This document shows, one piece after another, positions 21,101-32,851 of a stretch of 64,000 bases of DNA. The DNA is taken from the NCBI RefSeq assembly GCF_001625195.1, contig NC_054391.1, forward strand, positions 496,001-560,000, in the 5' to 3' direction. Positions within the stretch are counted from its first letter, which is position 1, and every line of letters begins with the position of its first letter. Under the pieces are notes generated by a model, which saw nothing but the letters and a program-made list of their open reading frames with translations, made no database searches and was not told the DNA's origin. This DNA comes from Drechmeria coniospora (Eukaryota; Ascomycota; Sordariomycetes; Hypocreales; Ophiocordycipitaceae). Position numbers and translations under genes: made by a program.

Positions 21101-24100
21101 TGTCGTCGCCCCTACAGCGGCAGTAACAATAATTGTCGTAAAACAGTTGGTTGTGCAACCAGGAGGTGGCGGGATTGTTGATGTGCCTGCTGTAGGGCCA
21201 GTAGTTACTATCGTGGTTCCTCCTGCAGTTGCTGTCACTACAATGGTTGTAGTACAATTCGTTGTGCAACCAAGTGGCGGAGGGATCGTGGATGTACCAG
21301 GTGTCGGTCCTAATGTCGTCGTAGTCGTTTCCCCAACGCCTGCAGTAACAATAATAGTAGTGAAGCAATTCGTTGTGCAACCAAGAGGTGGCGTAATGGT
21401 AGATGTACCCGCCGTCGGACCGGTGGTTGTAATTGTAGTTCCTCCTACTGTATTTGTAACAATAACTGTTGTGAAACAGTTTGTCGTACACCCAGGAGGT
21501 GGTGGGATTGTTGATGTGCCTGCCGTTGGGCCCGTAGTTACTATCGTCGTGCCTCCTGGCGTTCCTGTAACAATGATAGTCGTGATGCAGTTTGTTATGC
21601 ATCCAGGAGGTGGCGGAATCGTTGACGTACCAGGTATCGGTCCTGTTGTCGTCGTAGTCGTTTCCCCAACGCCTGCAGTAACAATAATGGTAGTGAAGCA
21701 ATTCGTTGTGCAACCAAGAGGTGGTGTAATGGTAGATGTACCCGCCGTCGGACCGGTGGTTGTAATTGTAGTTCCTCCTACTGTATTTGTAACAATAACT
21801 GTTGTGAAACAGTTTGTCGTACACCCAGGAGGTGGTGGGATTGTTGATGTGCCTGCCGTTGGGCCCGTAGTTACTATCGTCGTGCCTCCTGGCGTTCCTG
21901 TAACAATGATAGTCGTGATGCAGTTCGTTATGCATCCAGGAGGTGGCGGAATCGTTGACGTACCAGGTATCGGTCCTGTTGTCGTCGTAGTCGTTTCCCC
22001 AACGCCTGCAGTAACAATAATGGTAGTGAAGCAATTCGTTGTGCAACCAAGAGGTGGTGTAATGGTAGATGTACCCGCCGTCGGACCGGTGGTTGTAATT
22101 GTAGTTCCTCCTACTGTATTTGTAACAATAACTGTTGTGAAACAGTTTGTCGTACACCCAGGAGGTGGTGGGATTGTTGATGTGCCTGCCGTTGGGCCCG
22201 TAGTTACTATCGTCGTGCCTCCTGGCGTTCCTGTAACAATGATAGTCGTGATGCAGTTCGTTATGCATCCAGGAGGTGGCGGAATCGTTGACGTACCAGG
22301 TATCGGTCCTGTTGTCGTCGTGGTCGTTTCCCCAACACCTGCAGTAACAATAATGGTAGTGAAGCAATTCGTTGTGCAACCAAGAGGTGGCGTAATGGTA
22401 GATGTACCCGCCGTCGGACCGGTGGTTGTAATTGTAGTTCCTCCTACTGTATTTGTAACAATAACTGTTGTGAAACAGTTTGTCGTACACCCAGGAGGCG
22501 GTGGGATTGTTGATGTGCCTGCCGTTGGGCCCGTAGTTACTATCGTCGTGCCTCCTGGCGTTCCTGTAACAATGATAGTCGTGATGCAATTTGTTGTGCA
22601 TCCAGGGGGCGGTTGAATCGTTGATGTGCCAGGTACTGGTCCTGTAGTTGTAGTCGTCGTGGCGCTAACAGCGGCAGTAACAATGATGGTAGTGAAGCAA
22701 TTGGTTGTGCAACCAGGAGGCGGCTGGATCGTCGATGTGCCAGCTGTTGGACCGGTAGTTGTAATTGTACTTCCTCCCACCGTGTTTGTAACAATAACTG
22801 TTGTAAAACAGTTTGTCGTGCAACCCGGAGGCGGTGGAATTGTTGATGTGCCTTCCGTCGGTCCTGTAGTTACTATAGTTGTGCCCCCTGGAGTTCCTGT
22901 AACAATAATGGTTGTAATGCAGTTTGTCGTGCATCCAGGAGGTGGTGCAATTGTTGATGTGCCAGGTATCGGTCCTGTCGTCGTCGTCGTCGTGGCGCTA
23001 ACAGCGGCAGTGACAATAATTGTAGTGAAGCAATTGGTTGTGCAACCAGGAGGCGGTGTAATCGTCGATGTGCCTGCTGTTGGGCCAGTGGTTACTATCG
23101 TTGTTCCTCCTGCCGTTACCGTAACTACTATGGTTGTAATGCAGTTGGTTGTGCAACCAAGGGGCGGAGGGATCGTTGATGTACCAGCTGTCGGTCCCAA
23201 CGTAGTAGTTGTCGTTGCCCCTACAGCTGCCGTGACGATAATAGTGGTAAAGCAGTTGGTTGTGCATCCAGGAGGTGGCTGGATGGTCGATGTGCCTGCC
23301 GTTGGACCGGTTGTTGTTATTGTGGTTCCTCCCGCTGTGGCTGTAACGATGACTGTAGTGAAGCAGTTTGTTGTGCATCCGGGAGGCGGCGGAATGGTCG
23401 ATGTACCTGCGGTTGGACCAGTGGTCGTTATCGTAGTTCCTCCCACAGGAATCGTAACAATTATCGTCGTGAAACAGTTCGTTATGCAACCCGCTGGTGG
23501 TGGGATAGTTGATGTGCCTGCTGTCGGACCAGTCGTTGTGTGTGTCGTTCCTCCGGGCGTTCCAGTAACAATAACAGTTGTGATGCAATTGGTTGTACAT
23601 CCAGGCGGTGGTGGGATTGTTGTTGTTCCCGCCGTTGGGCCGGTGGTAGTCATCGTGGTTGCTCCATTTGTTCTAGTTACTATTATTGTAGCAAAGCAGC
23701 TTGTAGTGCATCCTGTAGGCGGCGGGATGGTTAATGTCCCTTCCGTTGGACCGTTTGTTGTAATTGTAGTTCCTCCGACGGTGGCTGTAACAATAACAGT
23801 AGTAAAGCAGTTTATCGTGCATCCTGGAGGCGGTGGAATGGTTGATGTGCCTGCTGTCGGACCAGTAGTTACTATCGTGGTTCCTCCTGCAGTTGCTGTT
23901 ACCACTATGGTTGTAATACAGTTGGTTACGCAACCAAGGGGCGGCGGGATTGTAGATATACCAGGTGTCGGTCCAAATGTCGTCGTCGTCGTAGCTCCTA
24001 CTGCAGCAGTAACAATAATTGTCGTAAAACAGTTGGTTGTGCAACCAGGAGGTGGCGGGATTGTTGATGTGCCTGCTGTTGGGCCAGTAGTTAATATCGT

Positions 24101-27100
24101 GGTTCCTCCCGCAGTTACTGTGACTACTACAGTTTTAATGCAGTTTGTTGTACAACCTGGTGATGGTGAGATTGTCGATGTCCCTGCTGTTGGACCCGTA
24201 GTAGTAATTGTAGTTCCTTCAACTGGTACTGTTACAATTAATGTTGTAATACAGTTCGTCGTGCACCCTGGTGATGGTGGGATTGTTGATGTCCCTGCTG
24301 TTGGACCGGTAGTAGTAATTGTAGTTCCTTCAACTGGGACTGTTACAATTATTGTTGTAATACAGTTCGTTGTGCACCCTGGTGATGGTGGAATTGTTGA
24401 TGTTCCTGCTGTTGGACCGGTAGTAGTAATTGTAGTTCCTTCAACTGGTACTGTTACAATTATTGTTGTAATACAGTTCGTCGTGCACCCTGGTGATGGT
24501 GGGATTGTCGATGTCCCTGCTGTTGGACCGATAGTTGTAATTGTAGTTCCTCCAACCGGTACTGTTACAATTATCGTAGTAAAGCAGTTTGTACTACAGC
24601 CTATAGGTGGTTGGATTGTAGATGTGCCTGCTGTTGGGCCTGTAGTAGTAACTGTAATCCCCCCAACTGTAGCGGTAACAATTACTGTTGTAAAACAGTT
24701 CGTTGTGCATCCCAGAGGTGGCGGGATTGTCGATGTGCCGGCTATCTGACCGGTGGTGGTAATTGTAGTTCCTCCAACTGGCATTGTTACAATTATTGTT
24801 GTAAAGCAATTTGTACTACAGGATGGAGGTGGCAGAATCGTTGAGGTTCCTGCCGTTGGACCTGTTGTAGTTATTGTACTTTCACCTACGGCAACTGTAA
24901 GAATTACCGTTGTAAAACAGTCTTTTGTGCACCCCAGAGGTGGTGGGATTGTCGATGTGCCTGCAGTTGGACCTGTAGTAGTAATTGTCGTTCCTCCTGC
25001 AATTCCTGTAACAATAATAGTTTTAATACAATTCGTTATGCAACCAGGTAGTGGAAGGATCGTTGTTGTACCAGGCGACGGCCCAAGTGTTGTTATTGTC
25101 GTCTCTCCTATTCCCGCTGTTACGATAAATGTTGTGAAGCAGTTACTTGTGCAACCGGGAGGCGGTAGGATTGTAGATGTTCCTGCTATTGGGCCAGTAG
25201 TCGTTATTGTAGTAGCACCAATACCTACCGTTACTATTACAGTTGTAAAACAGTTCGTGGTGCACCCAGGAGGTGGTGGGATTGTCGATGTCCCTGCAGC
25301 TGGGCCCGTAGTTACTATTGTTGTCCCTCCAACAGTATTTGTGACAATAATCGTGGTAATACAGTCAGATATGCATCCAGGGGGTGGGGAGATCGTTGAT
25401 GTGCCTGCCGTAGGACCTGTTGTTACTATTGTTTTTACCCCTCCAGTAGCTGTAACCACTACAGTAGTTATACAGTTTGACGTGCATCCGAGATATGGTG
25501 GGATTGTTGATGTTCCTGGAATTATACCTAAAGTAGTAACTGTAGTAATCCCACCCCCTACAGGAATGCTTGGAGTTTGGACTATGATTGTCCCTGGATT
25601 GGTACCGGATGGTGGAATTGTCCTTGTTGTTAGTAGAGTACCAGTTCCTGGAACAGTTGTGGATACATAACCCGTAGGGGTTTCGACGATAATAGTACCC
25701 GGAAACGTACTACTTGGAGGTATGGTTAATGTCGTCCAAACTGTACCAGTCCAACCACTGGTTAATGTTATATATCCTATCGGTGTTTGGACAACAATAG
25801 TTCCTGGGGCCGTTTGACTTGGAGGTATAGTTGTAGTTGTCCAAAAAGTACCAGTCCAGGGCTCTGTAATTGTCACATAACCTGTCGGTGTCTGGACGAT
25901 TACTGAGCCGGGAACCGTCCCAGCTGGAGGTATACTTTCCGTTGTTATAAACGTTCCAGTCCACGGTCTCGTCAAGGTTATAATACCCAACGCAGTAGTA
26001 ACCGGTGTATGAACGATAATACTTCCTTGGCTTTTCCCGCTAATTGGAATAGTTGATGTTGTAGTAAACGACCCAGTCCACGATATAGTTGTTGTTATAT
26101 AGCCGATTGGTGTTTGAACGAGAATGACACCTGGTATCGTACCGCTTGGTTCATTTGTCCTTGTCGTAGTAAATATCTCTGTCCACCCCTCGGTACTTCT
26201 GCTATACTCGATAGGGGTTTGAATAATGATTTTACCAGGGCTGGTTCCGGTAGGAAGTACAGTCTTTGTTGCTGTAAACGACCCGGTCCATCCCTCTGTT
26301 GTTGTAGGATACCCCGTTGGTGTTCGAATAACAAGAATACCTGATTTTGTCCCAGTAGGAGAAATCGTCACCGTTGTTGTAAATGTACCGGCCCATCCCT
26401 CTGTAGTTGTTAAATAACCGTAGATTGTAGACTCGATAGGTGTCTGAACAATTGCAACGCCCTGTTTCGTTCCGCTAGGAGCAACAGTCGTTGTCGTTGT
26501 AACAGTCCCCGTCCAACCCTCCGTTGTTGTAATGTACCCGATGGGAGTCTGTATTATTATATATCCCGGGTTCGTTCCACTTGGAGGTACAGTCTTGGTT
26601 GATGTATACGTTCCGGTCCATCCTTCCGTTGTTGTAACGTACCCGATGGGAGTCTGTATTATTATATATCCCGGGTTCGTTCCACTCGGAGGTACAGTCT
26701 TGGTTGATGTATACGTTCCGGTCCATCCTTCCGTTGTTGCAATGTACCCTATAGGAGTCTGTATTATTACATATCCCGGGTTCGTTCCACTAGGAAGCAT
26801 CGTCTTTGTTGTTGTAGACGTTCCGGTCCATCCTTCCGTTGTTGTAACGTACCCGATGGGAGTCTGTATTATTATATATCCCGGGTTCGTTCCACTTGGA
26901 GGTACAGTCTTGGTTGATGTATACGTTCCGGTCCATCCTTCCGTTGTTGCAATGTACCCTATAGGAGTCTGTATTATTACATATCCCGGGTTCGTTCCAC
27001 TAGGAAGCACCGTCTTTGTTGATGTATACGTTCCGGCCCATCCTTCCGTTGTTGTAACGTACCCGATGGGAGTCTGTATTATTATATATCCCGGGTTCGT

Positions 27101-27952
27101 TCCACTTGGAGGTACAGTCTTGGTTGATGTATACGTTCCGGTCCATCCTTCCGTTGTTGCAATGTACCCTATAGGAGTCTGTATTATTACATATCCCGGG
27201 TTCGTTCCACTAGGAAGCACCGTCTTTGTTGATGTATACGTTCCGGCCCATCCTTCCGTTGTTGTCACGTACCCGATGGGAGTCTGTATTATTATATATC
27301 CCGGGTTCGTTCCACTTGGAGGTACAGTCTTGGTTGATGTATACGTTCCGGTCCATCCTTCCGTTGTTGCAATGTACCCTATAGGAGTCTGTATTATTAC
27401 ATATCCCGGGTTCGTTCCACTAGGAGGTGCAGTCTTGGTTGATGTATACGTTCCGGTCCATCCTTCCGTTGTTGTAACGTACCCGATAGGAGTTTGTATT
27501 ATTACATAACCCGGGTTCGTTCCACTAGGAAGCACAGTCTTAGTTGATGTAAACGTTCCGGTCCATCCTTCCGTTGTTGTTTGATATGCACTTGGTGTTT
27601 TAACAATAATCTTGCCCGGGTTCGTTCCGCGCGATGAAATAGTTTCTGTTGTCGTGAACGTACCGGTCCAGGCAATAGTCGTTGTAAGATAATCGACTGG
27701 AGGCTGCTCAGAGCAATCTGTATATGTCCTGAAGGGCTGAGTTAGTATGTAGAATGTCTTTTAGAATTATTTCAAGCTTGCAATATCTTACCGGGTATTT
27801 ATTCTGTGCAACGTACTTCCGGAACAGATATACTGAACTGGTAAGAACTCGACAAAAGCATTACAATCTTGGTTCGCAATATGTAGACTAGAGCCAATGC
27901 TGCAGAAATAGAATATCAAAGCTATGTGTTGCTTAAGGTATAACATCTTCAT
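14627..27952 (-). CDS. Giant secreted repeat protein 2 (flocculin-like and CX3C repeats, novel C-terminal domain), 4420 aa
   Basis: Exon 1 is 27952..27792 and exon 2 is 27728..14627, with a 63-nt intron. The protein starts at ATG 27952 (a second ATG at 27946 is equally possible). Order: signal peptide (LYLKQHIALIFYFCSIGSS); Cys module (residues 30-62: NQDC...ICSGSTL...R|TYTDC); about 19 flocculin-like 35-aa units (25650-27690); about 92 CX3C units of 37-39 aa (15120-25640); then a 164-aa C-terminal domain (14627-15121) shared with gene 3. The last repeat units change to the CTHPC type typical of gene 4. There is no GPI signal, since the chain ends DDFSPGWNLPY. The Thr/Pro-rich units predict dense O-glycosylation and an extended rod. 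Family knowledge supports a cell-surface or secreted adhesive role; this is inference. Confidence 0.88.
15120..25640 (-). repeat. Coding array of ~92 CX3C units (37-39 aa)
   Basis: Units of 111-117 bp encode G-T-S-T-I-P-P-P-P-G-C-T-T-N-C-x-T-x-I-I-V-T-x-x-x-G-T-T-T-T-T-x-G-P-T-A. Two sub-families are segregated: a 39-aa variant (IPPTLSATT) mostly at 16-20 kb and a 37-aa variant (VTAAVGATT) at 20-25 kb. Because every unit is a multiple of three, the antisense frames are also free of stops over long stretches. Confidence 0.92.
21328..22650 (-). repeat. Higher-order repeat: four near-identical 333-bp copies
   Basis: Copies start at 21328, 21661, 21994 and 22327, each a trimer of 111-bp units. 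They differ by only a handful of bases, much less than neighbouring units, showing a recent expansion by slippage or unequal exchange. Confidence 0.92.
25650..27690 (-). repeat. Coding array of ~19 flocculin-like 35-aa units
   Basis: Units of 105 bp encode G-Y-V-T-T-T-E-G-W-T-G-T-Y-T-S-T-K-T and P-P-S-G-T-N-P-G-Y-I-I-I-Q-T-P-I. This resembles the yeast flocculin repeat (T-T-E-P-W-T-G-T-F-T-S-T). Between 26530 and 27520 the units alternate in 210-bp dimers that are almost identical, while units nearer the CX3C array (25650-26470) are well diverged. Confidence 0.88.
27729..27791 (-). other. Intron 1 of giant repeat gene 2 (63 nt)
   Basis: Donor CG|GTAAGA (27792/27791), perfect branch site TACTAAC, acceptor CCTTCAG|G (27729/27728). 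The first AG after the branch is only a few nucleotides away and would break the frame; the second AG gives phase 2 (CG plus G, Arg) and restores T-Y-T-D-C, which aligns with T-F-T-T-C of gene 3. Confidence 0.85.
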
Positions 27953-28142
27953 CTACGAGAAAATGGCCTGTCCGCTTCGTTGGAATGATTATTCTGTGAA
28001 GGATTAAGGCTTCGAATGTAGGATTTTACGGCTTGTATTATTGTATTAAATCATGTTTGAAAAGAATTAATAAGTTGACAAGACTGATGTTTAGGGAGTT
28101 AGTATGATGTGAAGACTGTTTTTTTATTAACTTTATCGTATT
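27953..28142. other. 5' flank of giant gene 2
   Basis: AT-rich sequence directly upstream of the exon-1 ATG, presumably promoter and 5' UTR. No motif stands out. Confidence 0.35.
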
Positions 28143-28315
28143 TGTTAGTTCGGTTCTGGGAAAAATTGGTAACAAGAGATATCTTTCAATGATTCAATCA
28201 GGTACGAAGGGGGGAAAAGGAGGTTGCGGTGACATGACCTATTTATCCCCTACGTAATCGCACGGGTTGCGATTTCGTAATCATAGTCCAGGTCACTTTG
28301 ACGAAGTATATACAG
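28143..28315. repeat. Old, diverged solo LTR of the Copia family
   Basis: Begins TGTTAGTTCGG, with GGTAACAAGAGATATCTTTC and the GGTACGAA..GGGAAAAGGAGG core. The right end is too diverged to place exactly. No clear target duplication is visible. Confidence 0.65.
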
Positions 28316-28417
28316 TATTATTGATGGTTTTGATGGTTTTGGGTGGGGTGCAGGTACTGGTTGACGGTAATGTGTTCAGGCGCCAATAAAAAGTCGGTTC
28401 GACCAATAGACTAACAT

Positions 28418-31400
28418 CCCGCTCGTTCCCCCACCCTTTATGTCCAGAAACGATACACTTACGATACTATACGTAGTCACCACCCCATAGGATGAAGCCC
28501 TCAAACTGCTTGGTTCTCCCAAGATATCCCTATAGCATGGATACTCGCGCCTCGCGAGCCGCATTTTTGCTGTACGGCTGTCACTACATCCTCGATCACT
28601 GCATTAACTACCAATGTCCTGATACCTGCCTTCATGGCCTAGAGTGCAAGAACCGAGATACCGAGATTCCGAATGTGGCAAGGCCCAGGACAGCAAGGCC
28701 AAGGATCCTTGGCCCCGCCAGTCAGCCAGCCATATACAGCTAAGGTAGGGCATACGGGCAGAGACTATAGTTTAAACATTTGACTATTCGCCGTCGGAAA
28801 CCTACAATATGCCCAAATCTTTGTCCTTGATAGCAAAGGGGATAGCGTATTATTGTAAAAAACGCTAAATAGCGGATGCTCGATTGCCGGGAAGTATAAG
28901 TACAATACTGAACAGTCTGACAAGGTGATTAAGCATTCAAAACATTTGGATCTGGGAACAGCACATGGAGCCGTACTCGTATCATTGCAATGTTGCTCTT
29001 CGGTTTGGTGCTAAATTTCTTTGTATGTACATACTAGCTATAGTAGCGCCGTATTCGGTAAGAGATGCAGCACAGACTTACCAGTCCTTTGTTGCTTGCA
29101 AGTTACCGCGGCGCATTTCACCCGTACCTGCATTTTTGGCAATAAATATTCAGTACAATCCAAGTACAACAGATAAACAATACGAGAGGAGCAGCTTTTT
29201 TTTTGGTATTCTCGTTCCTATTGCGTAAACGTATTGTTCGCCTTTAGGAATGAAAGATTCTTATACCAGCCAGTTGTTCGCACTTACCGTGCTTATCATT
29301 GCACCTACATCTCGTTTGCTATTCTCATCCGTGCTCGGTTTGTTTTTGATCGGAGTGTACTTAGTGTTAGGTATTTTCGGAGAAAGTAATGGAGTGTGGA
29401 GAAGAAGGTTTATGACAGATCCGACCCACCCAAGGGTGGATCATTAGCATTACGACTTGCCAATTCTAAGCAAAGGATGTGAACTCATACGAGCAAAGAA
29501 TAATATACTTTGTGCACTATAAAGCCCCTTCGCTAACCCTGCACTACCAGCACTTGCGCAGTAGGCTGCAATGAGGCTTATTACCAAAATGTAAAAATTA
29601 CGATACATCTCCGATCTGTCTAACTTCAACTACAAACGGCGGCCTTTCTCCAAATATGGTTCGGCTAGTGGTACGGTACGTATATACATCCTGGCTAGCG
29701 AAACGATAGCCAGCTTAACGAAATTACAGTTAGCAGCGTGCAGGAATGTAAGCAATATGGGAAGATGTTCCTGTGACATTCGGTGACGAGAGTCGTGTCC
29801 AAGGCAGAAACGGATACCGATGCAGCTGCCTGACCTCCTGTTCTCAGCGGATACCCCTGCAGTTAATGCCATCGTTCTTGCCACTGCAATGAATATATAG
29901 CCTTAAGGTATATGAGTTTCCGAAACAAGACATCTTCGCAATGGAGGAGGTTCGTTCCTTTCGTCCGAGGCAATGAGATCATGAAGCAGGCTTTATGTAT
30001 AGTTACAGGCCGCCTGGGAAGTTACTGACAATTACAGGTAGCGCTATGCTTGCGCCGTACTTGTAAAGTTGCTATTGACTATGCCTTCTCTCTGCCTGCT
30101 TAATTATGGGTCAGCTATGCCAGGTTGTACATAAGACGACTGCCCATAGCGGCAAAAAAACAGTCCAACGTATTCTGCAGTAGATCGCCTCCATAAACAT
30201 TGGCTAAAGTCGTCAAAAGTCTAAATCGACACCGGCTTGACAAGTTTGACTTAACGCATTACCAGCCCTGCCCATGACTTTCAGAGGTGGATCGCGTCTT
30301 AGCTAGCTGCTGCTACTGCAATACGTGCAGTATCGGCTTTAGACCTCTCTCCCACTCCCCGACAAGTTCTGACATTGCGTTCTGGTCTTGCGCTCTCTCG
30401 AACTATGTACAACTACGTGTAGCCGCAGTACGAGTTGACTTGAGGCCTTTCCTAGCCCTATATAGATTATCTGATCCTTGGAGGATCTTTCTTTTCCCCG
30501 AAGTACGGCCATCAAGCGGCGGCCTGCATCCAGCAGACGTGGCCAACGACGGTGCTATTCGGTTTCGCGATACCTTTAACGGTGCCGCTGCGCGTCGAAG
30601 AGGCAACAGTGTTATTGCACCCTGTGTGCAGAGCCCTGCTTGTAGCGACAGCTTGGTGTGCCGTGAGTCTGTATCTGTACAGTGTTCTAATTGTTGTGTA
30701 CCTATACGAAGTAAACAGTTCCATACCATTAGCCCCTTCTACGACAGATGTGTGCGAGGGACAGAGGAGGGGCGGGGGGTTGGGGGGCTCGGCTCGGCGC
30801 CCAGCCTGGGGATGAAGGAAGGTTTTGAAATTTTACGAACTCCGTCGGAATGCTATAGTGGGGTGGCATAAGTGTCGATTAACTTTGTCGTGGTAGCGCT
30901 ACCAAAATTGAATCGTTACTTTTGTCTAGTGACTATAGTAACGTAGCGTTTACGCTAAAGGTAGGTTCTGGCGTACTACTACATTTTAGCGCCAACCTAA
31001 TGCTAAAGGGATCACTGTCCTGAATTATGGGAGACTACTGTTAAGTGGCCAGCGGAGTTTTGAAAGAGTTGGAAACGTGCTAAGTGCCGGATTCAGCGAT
31101 ATTGTCCGAACTCTATGCTATTGCGAACCCATAAAATAAAGCGGGCAAGCGAGGTTGTTGACGATACCGGAGGCACTTGTATTACTCCAAAAAGCCGAAG
31201 GTATATATAAGTCCCAAGTATAAAATATTAATTTAACAAGTATGATTATACTCTATATTTATGCAATATACAATGTTGTCTTCTACGGCGGGCGATGTTC
31301 GAACTAATTCCAGCTTTCGCAGTACGAGAACTCGCAGATACATTATATTTTGTGTTGGTTCGGTTCTGGGGGAAACTGGTAACAAGAGATCTCTTCTAAT

Positions 31401-32212
31401 GAATTCAATTTGGTACGAAAGGAGGGAAAAGAGGCTGCCCCTGAGCGGCCACTTTTATCCTCTCTGTAATCGTACCCCACACGATTACGTGATCCTAGTC
31501 TACTATTGGCCACTATATACATATAACACACATTTTGCATTAACCACCATAATCCCTGTGCTCCATAGTGCTAACATCAAGTTTTGGGCCAAGATTTTTG
31601 AGAACCTGCCATAAAGGTACACGATATATCGTCGGGGGTCAAATGTAAACGCTCCGATACAGGCTTTTTTTAATTGCAGATACGAGGCCGTGTCTTACCC
31701 AACTGCTGGCTTAGGTTTCTGATCGCACACTGTGCCCTGGCCATCTCCCTATCGTCAACTTCTGTGGCTAGATGCGCGACAAACGCCTCAGTATTGGGTG
31801 ATAGACTAGATGCTATAGTAGTTGTTACAGGGCCGGCTCAGTTGGGCAGGGGCTGGTCGAATCGTTGTATTAAACGTACTATGCCTCCTCTCGGCGTCCG
31901 CCTGTTTGGCGACGCTCGCATATATATACAACTACGCATGCTCTAGTACGCGTGTGCTGCGCACGTTATACTACGGGTGGGTGAGAACCCTCCCCCGCAG
32001 CGGGGATTGCTGTGCACCCCTCGCGGTAGCTACTGGGACTGTAGCGTGGATCGAGAACGGTTCCAATCATGGTGCTTATTGCCACTTGCTAACTCTGCCT
32101 TGCCTCCTATATCTATCTTGTTCTTTCTCTGGACCAAATGGGGCCTTTTACTCGCATTATGCCTTAGGAAACCTCTCTAAACTAGTATCACGTCGGTGAA
32201 CAGGATTCAAAT
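28418..32212. repeat. Segmental duplication block B (paralogue of 7893-14345)
   Basis: Collinear with block A but without A's hAT-like element, its 896-bp insertion and its truncated Copia. It carries its own solo LTR at 31353. It ends about 180 bp before the stop of gene 3, as block A ends about 280 bp before the stop of gene 2. No intact gene is recognised inside; the longest plus frame (30287-30871, 194 codons) has no counterpart of equal length in A. Confidence 0.85.
31353..31532. repeat. Solo Copia LTR with intact target duplication
   Basis: A 180-bp LTR (TGTTGG...ACACACA) flanked by TTTTG on both sides (31348-31352 and 31533-31537). Block A has the uninterrupted site near 12740. This copy defines the exact LTR ends for the family and is very similar to the LTRs at 50967 and 57152. 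Confidence 0.92.
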
Positions 32213-32389
32213 TATGATACGTCTTAGTAAAATCATTCTAGCATTACAAACATTATTTTCTACCTTCCACAATGTGGCCATACTCCTCAGGTGCATTGTG
32301 ATACTCTATCTCTCAATCATATCCAACCATTCCCCAAACTTTGTAGTAATGAATATTTCATGCAACGTACTCCATGAGACCGGATTGCC
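32213..32389. other. 3' flank of giant gene 3
   Basis: AT-rich sequence after the block B homology ends and before the gene 3 stop codon. It should contain the gene 3 3' UTR, but I see no AATAAA close to the stop. Confidence 0.3.
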
Positions 32390-32851
32390 CTAGCCAGGAA
32401 TTTGATACAACATGTTCACAGGGTCCCAGTTCCCATAAACAGTTATCCCAGCAGATCCAATCGTATGGGAAATGACATTCGAAGCGTCAGATAGTATGGC
32501 CCCAACGCTTAAAATTACAGCTGTAGTGTTCGAATATATATATGGTGAAGCCGAAGCCAATCTGACACCATAACCATTCGGAGCCGTCCAACCAGTTATT
32601 GGTATCGAGATGGAGCCACCGACAGGAATGTTTTTCGTTCCAAGTACGTATTGTACGTTATAGATTGCTGGAACGATGCCCGGAAACAGCCCCAAGTTAC
32701 CAGTAACTCCATCAACAATAACTGCTTCACTGTCGTAAGGGTAAAGAAACGCTGAGCAGTACGCATAAATTGGCCCCGAAAAGTCTGCACAGCCATCATT
32801 GTGGACAACTGCCATGTTGTTGCCGACGACGGAGTAGTTTAGGTCGTAAGT
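32390..32851 (-). other. C-terminal domain of protein 3 (153 aa, same family as protein 2)
   Basis: Contains NNMAVVHNDGCADFSG, YAYCSAFLYPYDS, VLGTKNIPVGGSISIP and VILSVG...SNVISHTIGS...VYG, lining up with the protein 2 domain in the same order and spacing. Shared Cys after NDG; an additional Cys in YAYC is not in protein 2. The family is unrecognised. Confidence 0.75.

Noticed and set aside
20043..22601. 852-codon minus-strand ORF in another frame, and similar His/Asn/Tyr-rich frames
   Set aside because: Off-frame shadows of the same repeats with extreme composition and no start context; the Thr-rich frame spans the whole gene and joins the signal-peptide exon.
15078..22616. 2512-codon plus-strand ORF as a gene
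   Set aside because: It lies exactly antisense to the gene 2 repeat array, has no signal peptide, domain or intron logic, and its openness follows from stop-free units whose length is a multiple of three.
27533..27535. GTG at 27535 (and GTG at 46270) as the start of genes 2 and 3
   Set aside because: Both lie within repeat units; the frame continues upstream to a splice acceptor and an exon with ATG and signal peptide.
1..27700. CRISPR or satellite array
   Set aside because: The periodic sequence is continuous coding DNA with diverged 105-126-bp units, with no short identical repeats separated by unique spacers.
30287..30871. 194-codon plus-strand ORF in block B as a gene
   Set aside because: The corresponding region of block A has stops and frameshifts, and the product has no recognisable domain.
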